DNA of 64,000 bases, taken from positions 56,217,108 to 56,281,107 of the forward strand of contig OY755044.1 in the NCBI GenBank assembly GCA_963576565.1. Direction: 5' to 3'. Source of the stretch: Aspidapion aeneum. Its lineage: Eukaryota > Arthropoda > Insecta > Coleoptera > Brentidae. Made by a program: the position numbers and the translations under genes. The stretch's first letter is position 1. The number at the start of each line of letters is the position of its first letter. Shown here piece by piece: positions 45,201 to 54,729 of the stretch. Below the pieces are notes generated by a model. The model saw only the letters and a program-made list of their open reading frames with translations, searched no databases and was not told where the DNA came from.

Positions 45201-47608
45201 CTGTCTGAATCGTCTTCATTTTCTGAGTCATAGTCCATATGACCCAATTCCAAATATTCATTCATAAATTTAGAATATTCACAATACAAGTTTTTATCGC
45301 GAAGTAGTTTTTTTTCTAAAGATAAGAAACGATTTAGCGCGACTTGCTTTATTCCGGGAAACTGTGGTGGATTGTCAAATGTGCGAAAGGGAAGGGATAC
45401 TGTGTACCGGCCGTCTTGATTACGCGACACGCTCTGTTTAAAATAATTTTCACAAATTTCATCCTCTGGTTTCAAATGAGTTTTTTGGGGGACGCAGTCG
45501 GTTTCCCAAAATTTTGAAATGAATTGCGAAAGCGAGTCATTTTCATTTTGACAAAAAAGAGCATTAATTGGCGGGGTAGAAATTAAGGGTTGATTTATTT
45601 GTCCCATCAGAATATAGCCGAAAATAGTTCCCATAGCAAAGGGATGATTTGGATCATCGCTAGCGATTTTTTCACCCTGTATAATTAGTGGAAATAGATC
45701 CATACCAATTAGTAAATTTACAGGCGAAGGGTTGTAAAAAGTGGGATCTGCTAAGGGTAAATTTTTTATAAAATGCCAATTTTCTGTATTTATTTTTACT
45801 GACGGTAAATCAGTACAAACCTTTTGCAAAATAATCGCTTGCGTAGACACAAAAATATCTGGTTTTTGAAAATTACAAATTTTAATAAAAATCGATCCTA
45901 GATCAGAAGTAAGAGAGTTGCCTCCAACCCCCTGTATATTTGAACATAAGGGTTGTCTGGGAAGGCCCAATTGTTGCGCTAATTTTTGAGAACAGAAAGT
46001 GTTTTGCGAACCGCTGTCTAAAACGGCTCTAACTGTTTGAAAGTGACCGCGGACATCTTGAATTTTTACTAGGATAGTTGACAATAAAACTTGCGATTGC
46101 GCAGAAATAAAACCACAATGCGTGGGGTTAGAACCCGAAGGAGTTGCGATTGGTACTTGTGAATTAGAAGACGTCGAAGTAAAATTGTTATTATTTTGAG
46201 TAGAGTAATTTTGAAGCGGACACCCAGTAGCCGGGGATCTAAAACTTTGCTGACTGGCCAAGTAACCACGTGGTGAACTATTTGGAGATGCGTTGGGAGA
46301 CATATTAGAGAAATTTTGTGAGAAATTCACGTTAGCATCAAAATGTGATCTATTTTGATTTTGAGAATTAGCGTAATTATAATTTCGCTCAAAATGAATT
46401 AATGAGTGGTGTCTTTGATTACCAGGGCAATAGCGACATGAGCGTAGACTTTGACAAGAATTTGTTAAATGTATTGAGCTTAAACAATTTAAACATAGTT
46501 TTTTATTTTTAGCGTAAGAATAGCGTTCGTAGGGAGATTTACCTTTAAATGCGTTACATAAATATATTGAATGTGTGTTAGAATCACAAAAAGCGCATCT
46601 ATCTTTAGAATGAGTATTTTCCGTACCAAGGAGCGTTTTTGTATAATAAGGCGAGGCGTTATTTTTATAAAACTGTTTATTATTTTTAAATCTATTTTTA
46701 GATTGGAGCGAATAAAGCGAATTACATTGAGTTTCAAGGAAATGATAAATTTCTTGATATTTGGGCATTTCATTAGACCTAGAATTAGCTAGTTCAAAGC
46801 GCGAAAGTAGTACCTCAGGCAATTTATCTAGTAAAATGTTGGCGAGCGGAAAACACCATTGATCAGTGTCGTAATTTAGAGTTTTTAAAGCCTCAATGTT
46901 TTCTGAAAAAACATCAAGCAGCGTGCGCAGCGTTTCTGGATTATCGTCTTTGAGAGCGGGAAAATTATACACGGAGCGCCAATAAGTTTGAGCCGATAAG
47001 CGGGGGTTATGATAGCGTTTTAGAAGCGTATTGTAAGCGATTATATAATTAGCGTCGGTTATTTGTAAATGTTTAACTACGTTTAAAGGCGGTCCTTTTA
47101 GGTAGGACAGTAACAAATTAAATTTAGCGTTTGTAGGAATACTAGGATTATTGTGTACAGAACTATTGTACATATCTAGAAAGGTTGGAAACTTAGTGAT
47201 GTCGCCATGAAATTCGACAATGCGCAGTCTTGGCATTAAAGACGCCATAAAGCGGTCTGGATCAGAAGAATTTGAAACTTGCGTTAAGTTTTGAGGTTGA
47301 GGAGCTTCAATTTTCACCTCAAATAGTTGTTTTTGAATTCTTTTAATATCATAGAAGCTGTCGTCAAACTCAGTAAGGTGTTCATTTTCTTCTTCCAGTC
47401 TCTCCGGACTTGCCGAATAAGCCTCTATTATTTGATTTTGATAAATAAAAAATGTTTCTTTCATTTCATCAAGGTCGATAAGTCGAACCTGTAAACACGG
47501 TTTTTTTGTATCATCCGTTAGGCATGCATTAGCTAAGTTATGAAGAGTATTAATGCGATTATGTTGCACATTACGGAGTGCTTCTAACTTCTTAAGTTGC
47601 GTACTCAT
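42218..47608 (-). CDS. BEL/Pao Gag-Pol polyprotein
   Basis: One open frame of 1796 residues, the usual length for the family. The Gag-like region (DUF1759 type) is about 125-300. Two cysteine clusters follow (CAFCDSNTHSIYLC near 338 and CLNCLSSIHLTNSC near 372). The aspartic protease has LDSGSQ near 530. The reverse transcriptase has its YIDD box at about 945-948. RNase H acidic residues are visible in GFCDAS, RIELLA and FSDAMV (about 1117-1197). The integrase has an HHCC zinc module (about 1430-1475) and a DDE core with aspartates in GVDFSG (about 1504) and FSDNGTNF (about 1570) and a glutamate in GLWESG (about 1612). A C-terminal DUF5641-like domain runs to the end. The product would package, copy and integrate the element. 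No frame lesions were seen. Confidence 0.95.
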   Translation of the reverse strand: MSTQLKKLEALRNVQHNRINTLHNLANACLTDDTKKPCLQVRLIDLDEMKETFFIYQNQIIEAYSASPERLEEENEHLTEFDDSFYDIKRIQKQLFEVKIEAPQPQNLTQVSNSSDPDRFMASLMPRLRIVEFHGDITKFPTFLDMYNSSVHNNPSIPTNAKFNLLLSYLKGPPLNVVKHLQITDANYIIAYNTLLKRYHNPRLSAQTYWRSVYNFPALKDDNPETLRTLLDVFSENIEALKTLNYDTDQWCFPLANILLDKLPEVLLSRFELANSRSNEMPKYQEIYHFLETQCNSLYSLQSKNRFKNNKQFYKNNASPYYTKTLLGTENTHSKDRCAFCDSNTHSIYLCNAFKGKSPYERYSYAKNKKLCLNCLSSIHLTNSCQSLRSCRYCPGNQRHHSLIHFERNYNYANSQNQNRSHFDANVNFSQNFSNMSPNASPNSSPRGYLASQQSFRSPATGCPLQNYSTQNNNNFTSTSSNSQVPIATPSGSNPTHCGFISAQSQVLLSTILVKIQDVRGHFQTVRAVLDSGSQNTFCSQKLAQQLGLPRQPLCSNIQGVGGNSLTSDLGSIFIKICNFQKPDIFVSTQAIILQKVCTDLPSVKINTENWHFIKNLPLADPTFYNPSPVNLLIGMDLFPLIIQGEKIASDDPNHPFAMGTIFGYILMGQINQPLISTPPINALFCQNENDSLSQFISKFWETDCVPQKTHLKPEDEICENYFKQSVSRNQDGRYTVSLPFRTFDNPPQFPGIKQVALNRFLSLEKKLLRDKNLYCEYSKFMNEYLELGHMDYDSENEDDSDSYFIPHFAVVKNEAITTKTRVVFNASITDPFTHISLNQVLLSGPKLQKDIIQILLHFRLNPVTLTCDIQKMYRGININPDHQKYQKIFWRFNPNEKVSVFKLRTVTYGVNCSPYLALRTLQHLAESEYDNYPHAAKVILNDTYIDDVTTSCKTVQEALNLQQELTELLGNAGLKLHKWSSNRSEVISHLDPSLVNPAVLSLDSDDVTKVLGLCWHPSYDEFRFNILPNQQSCTKRTLLSFLAGFYDPHGYLTPVTFTLKYLIQQIWLLGISWDATPTLEIVRQWTLYQSEFQVLEKFSLPRHIDITNAESIDLCGFCDASERGYACVIYLRVLRNAKYHLYFVLAKSRIAPLKKFVSIPRIELLAATLLSEVLKYTYDIFIKMFTINNIYAFSDAMVVLHWIKSHPSKWKTFVANRVSLIQDNINPECWLYTPTFLNSADVASRGCSPSELLNHPLWWAAPSFLQESFDKWPTKTPQVKINDSLETEERKNVALISCDRITENFLDSLLNNKSDFYAIQLLLARSLRFINNCRLSADVRKKTNIDYIDLFNALKCLAKHEQQKYFSEVILNLQHQKKCIKPIQKLNPFLDQDGLIRVGGRIQQAMTISYGQKHPLLLPKESRLSYIFIEYMHKKYLHVGVQTVQYLISQIFWILSAKRLIKTVLSKCVRCFRVKPHSYEQIMGQIPSYRLIPQKPFTFSGVDFSGAIPITLSKHRGVKTQKAYICLFICLNTKALHLELVSDLTSDAFLAALRRFVARRGYIKTLFSDNGTNFVKSSKELLDLARNACTQQAIAWNFIPPSAPHFGGLWESGIKSVKTHLIRTIGSQILSYEELYTVLCQIEAILNSRPLTPQSTDCNDLQVLTPGHFLTHGPLVSVPDEDFSSKPENRLSRWNLVQRIQADFWRRWSQEFLHTLQVRNKWLEPCAEPKIGTLVLIKDELSPPLQWRVGRIIEIFKGPDGHARVANVRTASGIFKRPLVKLCPLPIDSDSPTEK

Positions 47609-47956
47609 TGTAATGTTTTTAAAAAACTCCGTTAAAACAGGTGAACGATTAGTTTCCGAAATTTTTAATATTTAAAAATTAAAAGCGTTTAAAAAGAAAA
47701 GAAAATAGGCGATAAACAATGTAAACAAGTCTCATTTACCTCTCTAAGATCGTGTGTTGGAAACTTTTCCTACGTGCAGTCGACGCCAAGCCAAAAAGAG
47801 GTAGGAAATGCGCGAAAACAATGCGCGTTCGGTACTTTTTTACTTGTTATTTTTACTGCGAGCACAGCAAAAAGAGCAAGGTCAGCGTATTTATTAAAAA
47901 TTTTATTTTTAACAAAATGCGTTTTAGACTTTAATTTTTCCCGGGGTCCTGTTATC

Positions 47957-47974
47957 GGGCTCGAACCTGGACCA
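47957..47974 (-). other. BEL/Pao primer-binding site candidate
   Basis: Two bases inside the 5' LTR, the minus strand reads TGGTCCAGGTTCGAGCCC. It starts TGG as expected for pairing with a tRNA CCA end. I cannot name the tRNA. Confidence 0.55.
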
Positions 47975-47976
47975 AA

Positions 47977-48635
47977 TGGTGAGGTCAGGCCTTCTGTAGA
48001 AAATAAAATATACCGAAGGACCACTCGAGATAGCTCGAGAAAAACGTGTGGGAGTTAAGAGGGACTGTATCTTTCCACAGGGCTCCGACAGGGAAAAAAG
48101 AGCCTAAAACTTATTTACTAAAAATAGCGTAGCAATGAAAAATTATCAAGAAACGACTTACCCTTAGATGTCTTTTGTAGCTACTTGGCTGGCCAGCCCG
48201 ATTATACGCGAAGTACCAGACTCTCCATTGTTCTATAGTTCAAATGTTCCAAACACTAATATCTAATAACTAAAGCGTAAAAATTAATAGTTTCCACAAT
48301 TTTAATATAAAATAATAGCGGTGCGGTGACTTTAGTTGCACGTGGCGCGTGGTTGAGTTGTTCTCTCAGACAATCGGCGTTTTCGTCTGCTAGGCCGAAT
48401 TTAGCCGCTTATCTCAAATCCTTCATTGCTGGAAGAAGCGCGCGAAGTTTAAATTTAAAATATGGAAAGATATAGCGTAAAGTAAATCAAAATAATATTC
48501 TAGAAACGCTTGTAAGCGTAGAAAATGTAACCCAAAAATATTTAAAAACTAAGAGAGATAGCTTCTCTAATTTTAAGTGAAAATTAGAGAATATAATTAT
48601 TTACAAAAATAAAAACAAGTTGGGAAACTTGTTCA
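47977..48635 (-). repeat. BEL/Pao 5' LTR
   Basis: 659 bp, the promoter-bearing copy for the minus-strand element. The untranslated leader to the polyprotein ATG is about 368 bases (47976-47609). Confidence 0.95.
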
Positions 48636-48640
48636 ACAAT

Positions 48641-49737
48641 TATAGCTAACTATTCATTTGACTGTAACAAATTTTCTTTGTGAAAGCTTTTTCCTCCACT
48701 CCTCTAACTTTTAAAAAACAGATGAGTGTTGATCGACCCCATATTATATAAACTTTTGATCAGAAATAACCTCCTCTATCAACATTTTTTGAATGATTTC
48801 AACGTTGCTTTATAAAGAAGCTCTACGAAGTAAATTTATTTGATGGCTTTGAAAATGGACCATTTTTGCAACCTTTTTGTGTGATATTGCAATACTTTGA
48901 TAAAGTTTTTTTAAATTTATTTGAAATTTTGGGGATGTCCTCTATCCACTTTTTTCCGTATGCAGTTTTTCCACAGGCGATTTCTTCCTTGAGTGCTTTT
49001 CTGATAAAGCAAGTGCTCAAAAAAATAATTTTCTTTAGCCTTTAAGGGCCCATCGCACTTACTTTTTTTCCGTTTCTTAGCCGAAAGAATACCTTATTTC
49101 GTTATATTTCGTTGCACCGAACTTAAAGGCAGACTTATTCCTTCCTTAGTGTTGTTAAAATTAAGTCAGCTTTTTTGTGACTTTACTGTTCCTTAAGAGC
49201 TGCTTAAAGATAAGATGCTGGTCACATAATGTTACCCGTCTGTTATAGCCATAGCAACTGAAAATACCTTCAAATGAGCAAAGTTGTGAAATGAATTTTG
49301 TGTTTTTTAAGTAAATAAAGGAAAAAACATGTTTTTTCCTTTATATATTTTTCCACAAGATGACGGCAGAATTTTGCTTCTTTTGGCATAATGCTTTTGT
49401 GAAAAAATATACCTATATATCGATTACAAAAAGATTTGTAAGGAAGAAAAATAATTTAAATAAAGTTGAATCTAATTTTTATTTCGGTATTTTCGTCAGA
49501 ATTTTGAGTTAACTGTTGTTCACAGCCTAGTGGGTACAGCAGTAAGGGTAGGATAGGACTGACCGGACTGACCAGTGTAAGAAAACCCTTGCATTTAAAT
49601 TAAACTGCACTGCATGAAGTAACAAGACGATTTTCCTTTCTGCCTTTACATTTAACCCTAATTTTATTATAATTTTTAATCCTTTGGTTGTACCCAGGGG
49701 TGTATGGGTTATATGGGAAAATGGGAAAAATCCCGGA
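48641..49737. other. Unassigned sequence
   Basis: No supported gene. The 65-codon minus-strand frame at 49020-48823 looks peptide-like but matches no family I know. Confidence 0.4.
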
Positions 49738-49840
49738 GGGTTGGTGCGTTTTATGCCGGTCAATTATGGGCCGGTCCTTATGGGTCGGAGCCGTATGGGC
49801 CGCTTCCTTATGGAAAGGAGCCTTATGGGTAGGTGCCTTC
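49738..49840. repeat. 15-bp minisatellite related to 34.8 kb
   Basis: About six degenerate units of the type TATGGGCCGGTCCT. Read on the minus strand they give CGGCCCATA units like those at 34796-34915. Confidence 0.7.
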
Positions 49841-51387
49841 CCAAGTAACATTTTTGGTTAAAATTAGGTAAAGTTTACTTAAAATAAGAGAGTAATTTTT
49901 CCCCATAACAAATTAAAAGGTTAAAAAAGAGGGAAATTTCCCGACATTTTCCCAAAGTGGGGACAAAAACAAAAGTAATTTGGAAGGAGAAAATCGGTAA
50001 GTAGCATAGTTTGTGTTCCTTGTCTAACTGACCTAGATGACACTTTCACCAAGGTTCAAACAATAAATCTCTGTTTAGACAAGTTTTCAACTTCAGTTTA
50101 GCCTATATGGTTCAAAAGAAGTAAAAATACCTTCTGCTGTCCCTGTATTGTGGCGCCCCCTATATCTGTCAGAATAAAAAGAAATGAAAACATTTTTAAA
50201 TAAAAATAAACAAAGAGGAACACAATAATAATGGTTGATAGGTGTTTAACCAGTTGTGAAAAAAAATGGTGATGTTTTTTATCAACTATTGTAATTATAT
50301 AATTATTATTTTTATACAGATTGAGATGAAAAAAACTTGCGGCGGAAATATTTTCGTTGAATCCATGACTTTTACGTCCAAAAAACTCACGCGCCCTTCA
50401 AAACATGTCATTTTAACAAAAAAAAATTGTGTTTTTATGTTTTTAAAAATTCAAAATTGTAGTTTTTTAAATGTATGACCAAATTTTGATGTTTGGTCAT
50501 AAAAGCAATTCAGTTACATCGTTTTCCTGAAGATTATTGGGATTGTTTAAGTAAAATTAACAAAAACACAATAAACATTTTTCACAAAGAAAAAAAAAAC
50601 ATGGCGTATATCTCGCGTCTCCCGAAGATTGTCTTAGAGGTTGATTTTACCTTTATTTTCGTTTTGAAACGCGGAATGGCTACTGGCGTAGCCAAAATTT
50701 TTTATAATTTTGAGAATAAAGGCGATTTTTCCTTATTTCAACCAGACGAAGTGATACTCCGCAGTTTTCTTACGCATAGTCGACAAAAGAGTCAAGAAAA
50801 TATGTTGTCTTTGTCTGTCTTAGCTGTACTGAGAGAGAGAAAGAGTGAGATCGGGTGAGTCTTGGAGACTTGAAAATTTGTTTCGATTCGAGTTCATTTG
50901 GTTTGGGAAATGCACGTGCGTGGACCGTCAGCGTTGGGACAACTAGGTCAGTCATTAGAGCGAAAAAAATACCTACAGCTTGCAAAGGGTGGCGTTGTGG
51001 CTATTTTGACATATTGTTCAAATTAGAGCCGTAAAATAAATTGAGTAATCGACCTTGGGGGGGGGGGGCTCCCACCGCTATCTTGTATTTAGTGTGCACG
51101 TAAAGGTTGTTTTTTTAATTACTTGGTCCCTGTACATTTTAGAAAAAAAGATTTAGACAAAAGTTTCCTACAAAAACGCTGTTGTACGTTTTTTTGTGAA
51201 ACGAATCGTTTTCGATTTATGACGCTAAACATTTGCCGTCATTTTGGATTTTGACCAATTTTATTATTTGTGGCCTTTAAATTCGAAACTGCTTAATGCT
51301 TATTTTTGAGAAAATCTGTGAAAACAAAATAAAGACTAACTAATAACCTATAAAATGAGATATCACTGAGTTCCCTGGGTAGTACCA
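49841..51387. other. Unassigned sequence
   Basis: A 121-codon frame (50493-50858) has no recognised domain and I do not call it a gene. A poly-G run is present at 51058-51069. Confidence 0.4.
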
Positions 51388-51512
51388 TATTTTCGACATA
51401 TTTCAGAAAAAAACACAAAAAATAGCTTAATATTCGACTTCACGAGGCTTCGCCCCCCCCCCCAAGAGGCCTCGGGCCCCCAAGACATATTCCTGGGTGC
51501 GCCACTGGCTAG
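51388..51512 (-). repeat. G-run dispersed repeat, copy 1
   Basis: On the minus strand it reads GTGGCGCACCCAGGAATATG, then a G run, GAAGCCTCGTGA and AAGCTATTTTTTGTGTTTTT. It matches 63125-63250. The GTGGCGCACCCAGGA start is typical of a widespread repeat type, class not determined. Confidence 0.75.
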
Positions 51513-51579
51513 TACCCTTGCTGATATACGAACCCTGAAGTGTTAGCAGTACACCTGTTTCCTATGTATTTCCATAAAA
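51513..51579. other. Short spacer
   Basis: Nothing recognised. Confidence 0.4.
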
Positions 51580-52300
51580 TATGCAAAATAAACCGAAATT
51601 ATTCAGTTTTATGTCATTTTCTCAAAAGGTACGCAATTTACAGAAAGTGTGTAATCAACTTAATAATAGTAATTTAAATTATCTGTTAAATGATATATCA
51701 CCGAAGTGGGCCAAGTCCACGGTTAGCACTTACTTGGCATCCATAAATTGGGGTTATTTTTTAAGATCACGAAAAAAAAATGTTTTTTAGGTTTTATTCA
51801 GTTTTCAAAAAACTAAGCATTTCAGTGAAAAATGTTAAAACACCTTGTTTAGAGAAAATAAAATGCTCTTTCGAATAGCGTATCATAAAGTTGTGTTAAA
51901 GCTATTATTGACACTCCAGGGGCGCTCGCATATTGAGGTTATTTTTTTTTAATTATTTTTTTCAAATGTTTTATTTTTTTATTCAATTTTCTTAAAAACT
52001 AAGCTTCCTATAAATCTTGTTTAACTCTATATCGTTAAAAATAAAATAATCTTTATAACGATATGTATCTAGGTTTTTGTTAACGGGGAACGCTCAAAGA
52101 ATATATGCATGTTTAGTGATTTTTTTTTATGACAAAAAAAGTCTACGTGTATTTTACAATTTTTTTTAAACCAAGCCTTACCGGGAAAACATTTAACTCC
52201 ACATTGTAGACAATTAAATTTTCTTTCGAACAATGTGTATAGTTGTAACATTCCGGTAACCGTTATAACACCAGGGGCGTCCAAATATTAAATTGAAAAA
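51580..52300. repeat. Degenerate ~180-bp tandem array
   Basis: Landmarks of the type TTCAAAAAACTAAGC recur near 51800, 51980 and 52160. Each is followed by a phrase such as GTAGACAATTAAATTTTCTT and then CAGGGGCG(C/T)(T/C)C. It belongs to the same family as the interior of 18995-19764, but the inverted ends are not visible here. Confidence 0.65.
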
Positions 52301-52485
52301 AATCAATATCAATTTTTTTTAGTGGTATACGAGTTTGTTAGAAAGTATGAGTTTTGCTTAAGAGTAAAGTACCTCTAAATTTGACAATATCGAAAAATGA
52401 AAAAAGTTGATCAGAATAAAAAATTACGTTTAAATGTGCAAGTACATCAATTTAAATTAACACTTCAGATTATTTTGTTATTTCT
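52301..52485. other. Short AT-rich spacer
   Basis: Nothing recognised. Confidence 0.4.
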
Positions 52486-53115
52486 GTCTGTCTGTCTGTC
52501 CGTCTGTCTGTCTGTCTGTCTGTATGTCTGTATGTCTGTATGTCTGTATGTCTGTCTGTAACGACCAACGCGCATAACTCAAAAACCGCTTGGGCGATTT
52601 TAATGAAATTTGGTACCTAGGCTGGGTCTTGGGTCGAGATGGTCCCATTTAAAAATGAACAAAATCCACCGAACACAAACCAAATAAAAGGGTGGGGGTA
52701 GATTTCAAAAATTATAGTTTATGTGAAAATATGGCGCTTGTGATACCAAACGAAAGGTAATTGAGTCTGGAGTTAAACAAAATACATTTTAATTTATTTT
52801 TAAAAAAGGGTGGGGGTATATTTTAAAAATTAGAGTTTAAGTGAAAATATGGCGTGTGTGATATCAAACGAAAGGTAATTGAGTCCGGAGTTTAACAAAA
52901 TACATTATAGCTTTTGTTTTCTTTAAGGGTGGGAGTAGATTTCAAAAATTTAAGTTTAAGTCAAAACATGGCCTGTGTGGTATCAAACAAAAGGTAATTT
53001 AGTCTGGAGTTGAATAAAATATATTTCGGTTTTAAGTTATATTAACTCACACGTACACTATAACTATAGTACCTAGTGTGAGCTTAGGGGCCCATATATT
53101 GGCAGAGTATTTTTT
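52486..53115 (+). repeat. Hairpin-ended (TCTG)n repeat family, copy 3 (5'-truncated)
   Basis: Starts directly in the (TCTG)n array and lacks the 5' hairpin. It is otherwise very close to copy 2 through the ~110-bp units, the 3' hairpin (CTCACAC...GTGTGAG) and the TTGGCAGAGTATTTTT tail. Confidence 0.8.
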
Positions 53116-53720
53116 ATTATTTTCTTCGCTGCTAATTAGTAGCAGCGCTGAAGATGAAGAGGAACAGTTTTGTGCAATGCAAACAATAAGAACCGAAACC
53201 CCAAAAATCAAAAACTATATTGAAAATGTGGTATACAGATTTAACAACAAACAGATAAGTGGATTTGTATGGATTTGGTTGACTGGGGCCCTATGATTAT
53301 AAGTAAAAATAAATATATTTTTTAGTTCAAGAAACACTTTCGGCTCGAGTTGAGCACTGCAGAATTCGTCATAAACAATTTAAAAGAGTCTTAATTTTGT
53401 CAAAAGAACATGAATATGGCATGTTAAAACACCCTTACCTAGCTATTAGGTTAGGTTATGTTCTTGTTGAATGGAAATTTGTTCAAAAATATTTTCTTCA
53501 AAAACCTTTTTGAACAATTTTCCTTATGAAAAAAAATTAATTTGAAAGAAAAATTTTTTGAACAAAAAAATTTTCAGAAATGTTTTTGAATAATTTTCCT
53601 TTTCAAAAAAATGTTTTTGAAGTATTATTACTGCTTTCGAACAAATGGTTTTTGAACAACAATGTTTCGACCAAATTTCGCAAGGCAGGAAAGTTAGGTT
53701 TAGTTGAAAGAAACTTGTAA

Positions 53721-53724
<4 letters not shown>
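53116..53724. other. Unassigned AT-rich sequence
   Basis: Low-complexity repeats of TTTTTGAACAATTTTCC type lie at 53470-53640. No gene. Confidence 0.45.

Positions 53725-53799
<75 letters not shown>
53725..53799. repeat. (AT)n microsatellite, target of the gypsy element
   Basis: Pure AT dinucleotides up to the left LTR. The same AT repeat resumes after the right LTR at 62326-62343, showing that the element landed inside it. Confidence 0.95.
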
Positions 53800-53803
<4 letters not shown>

Positions 53804-54242
53804 ATATGAAAATATCCTGCCTACACTTAGAAGAAACCAGAACCTTCTATGAAACCCGAGAACCTTCCAGATAAGAAGCTTATTCTGCTGACTTGCGTTT
53901 CCCATGAAATAAACAACACGTGCATTCAAGCCGAATCAACACTTTATTTCTCAGAACCTTTCAAGATAAGAAGACCATTCTGCTGACTTGCGTCTCTCAC
54001 GGAATAAACAACACGTGCATTCCTGCCGAATTGCACTTTAGTTTAAGTCTAGAATATTAAGGAATTATTCCATTGCTTAATCAGCACATTTTCTTTATAT
54101 AAACTCAAATCATTGTAATGTTAAGTCATTCTCTTTAGAATCGTTCTTAAGTACACGTTCAATTATAACGGTTAAGTCCTATATTGTATTTAATCAAAAT
54201 AAAGTTTTTTAAAAAGTTAAAAGTAAACTTTAAAGTATAACA
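53800..54242 (+). repeat. Errantivirus-like 5' LTR
   Basis: 443 bp, TG...CA, with AATAAAG near its 3' end and two differences by eye from 61883-62325. A minus-strand frame in it is an artefact. Confidence 0.95.
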
Positions 54243-54244
54243 TT

Positions 54245-54262
54245 TGGCGCAGTCGTACGGAT
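54245..54262 (+). other. Primer-binding site
   Basis: TGGCGCAGTCGTACGGAT begins two bases after the LTR. It is like the serine-tRNA type sites of 17.6/297 elements, assigned from memory of that group. Confidence 0.7.
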
Positions 54263-54729
54263 AGTTTAACACACGCGAAAACACGAGTATACTAATTCGC
54301 GAGTGGTGAAGCTCCAGCTCTTTAAGCTATCAAGAATCTACAGCAACCAAGAAGTTACATAAGCAACCAAGAAGTTACATAAGCAACCAGAAGCTAGACA
54401 GCAACGAACCAAGCCTCCTCGCAACCAACGGATACGGAAGGAACACCTAGTGAAGCCCCTGGTAGCCGAACACGTGGATACAAATGGTCCAGCTAAAGCT
54501 TTTGTGAGTAAGACAATTGAATCATCACGTTTTATTTTTTTTCAAATAAGTTGATATTTTGAAAAATCTGTACGATTTTCTAACACTGACTTAAAATTTT
54601 GAATTTTTAAGGAAAATTTTTGAATTTAAAAGAAGTCAAAAATAAAAAATAAAATTTAGTTTTAAGAAACAAAACCTAAAAAAAGTTTTAATTTAAGTTT
54701 TAAAATACGAGAAATTAAAAACCATCAAA

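Larger units (their letters stand above)
41538..48635 (-). mobile_element. Complete BEL/Pao LTR retrotransposon
   Basis: 7098 bp, flanked by the 5-bp duplication ACAAT (41533-41537 and 48636-48640). Its two 659-bp LTRs (41538-42196 and 47977-48635) show no difference by eye. A primer-binding-site candidate, a polypurine-rich site and one uninterrupted 1796-residue polyprotein are in the expected order on the minus strand. This is the signature of a very recent insertion, possibly still mobile. There is no env gene. Confidence 0.95.

Noticed and set aside
47770..48058. Short frames at the right end of the BEL/Pao element
   Set aside because: They span the leader, primer site and LTR and match no protein. 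The LTR copy at the other end shows they are incidental.
50493..50858. A 121-codon frame considered as a small host gene
   Set aside because: It has no recognisable domain, no splice-site support and an AT-rich surrounding like the rest of the repeats. I cannot support it.
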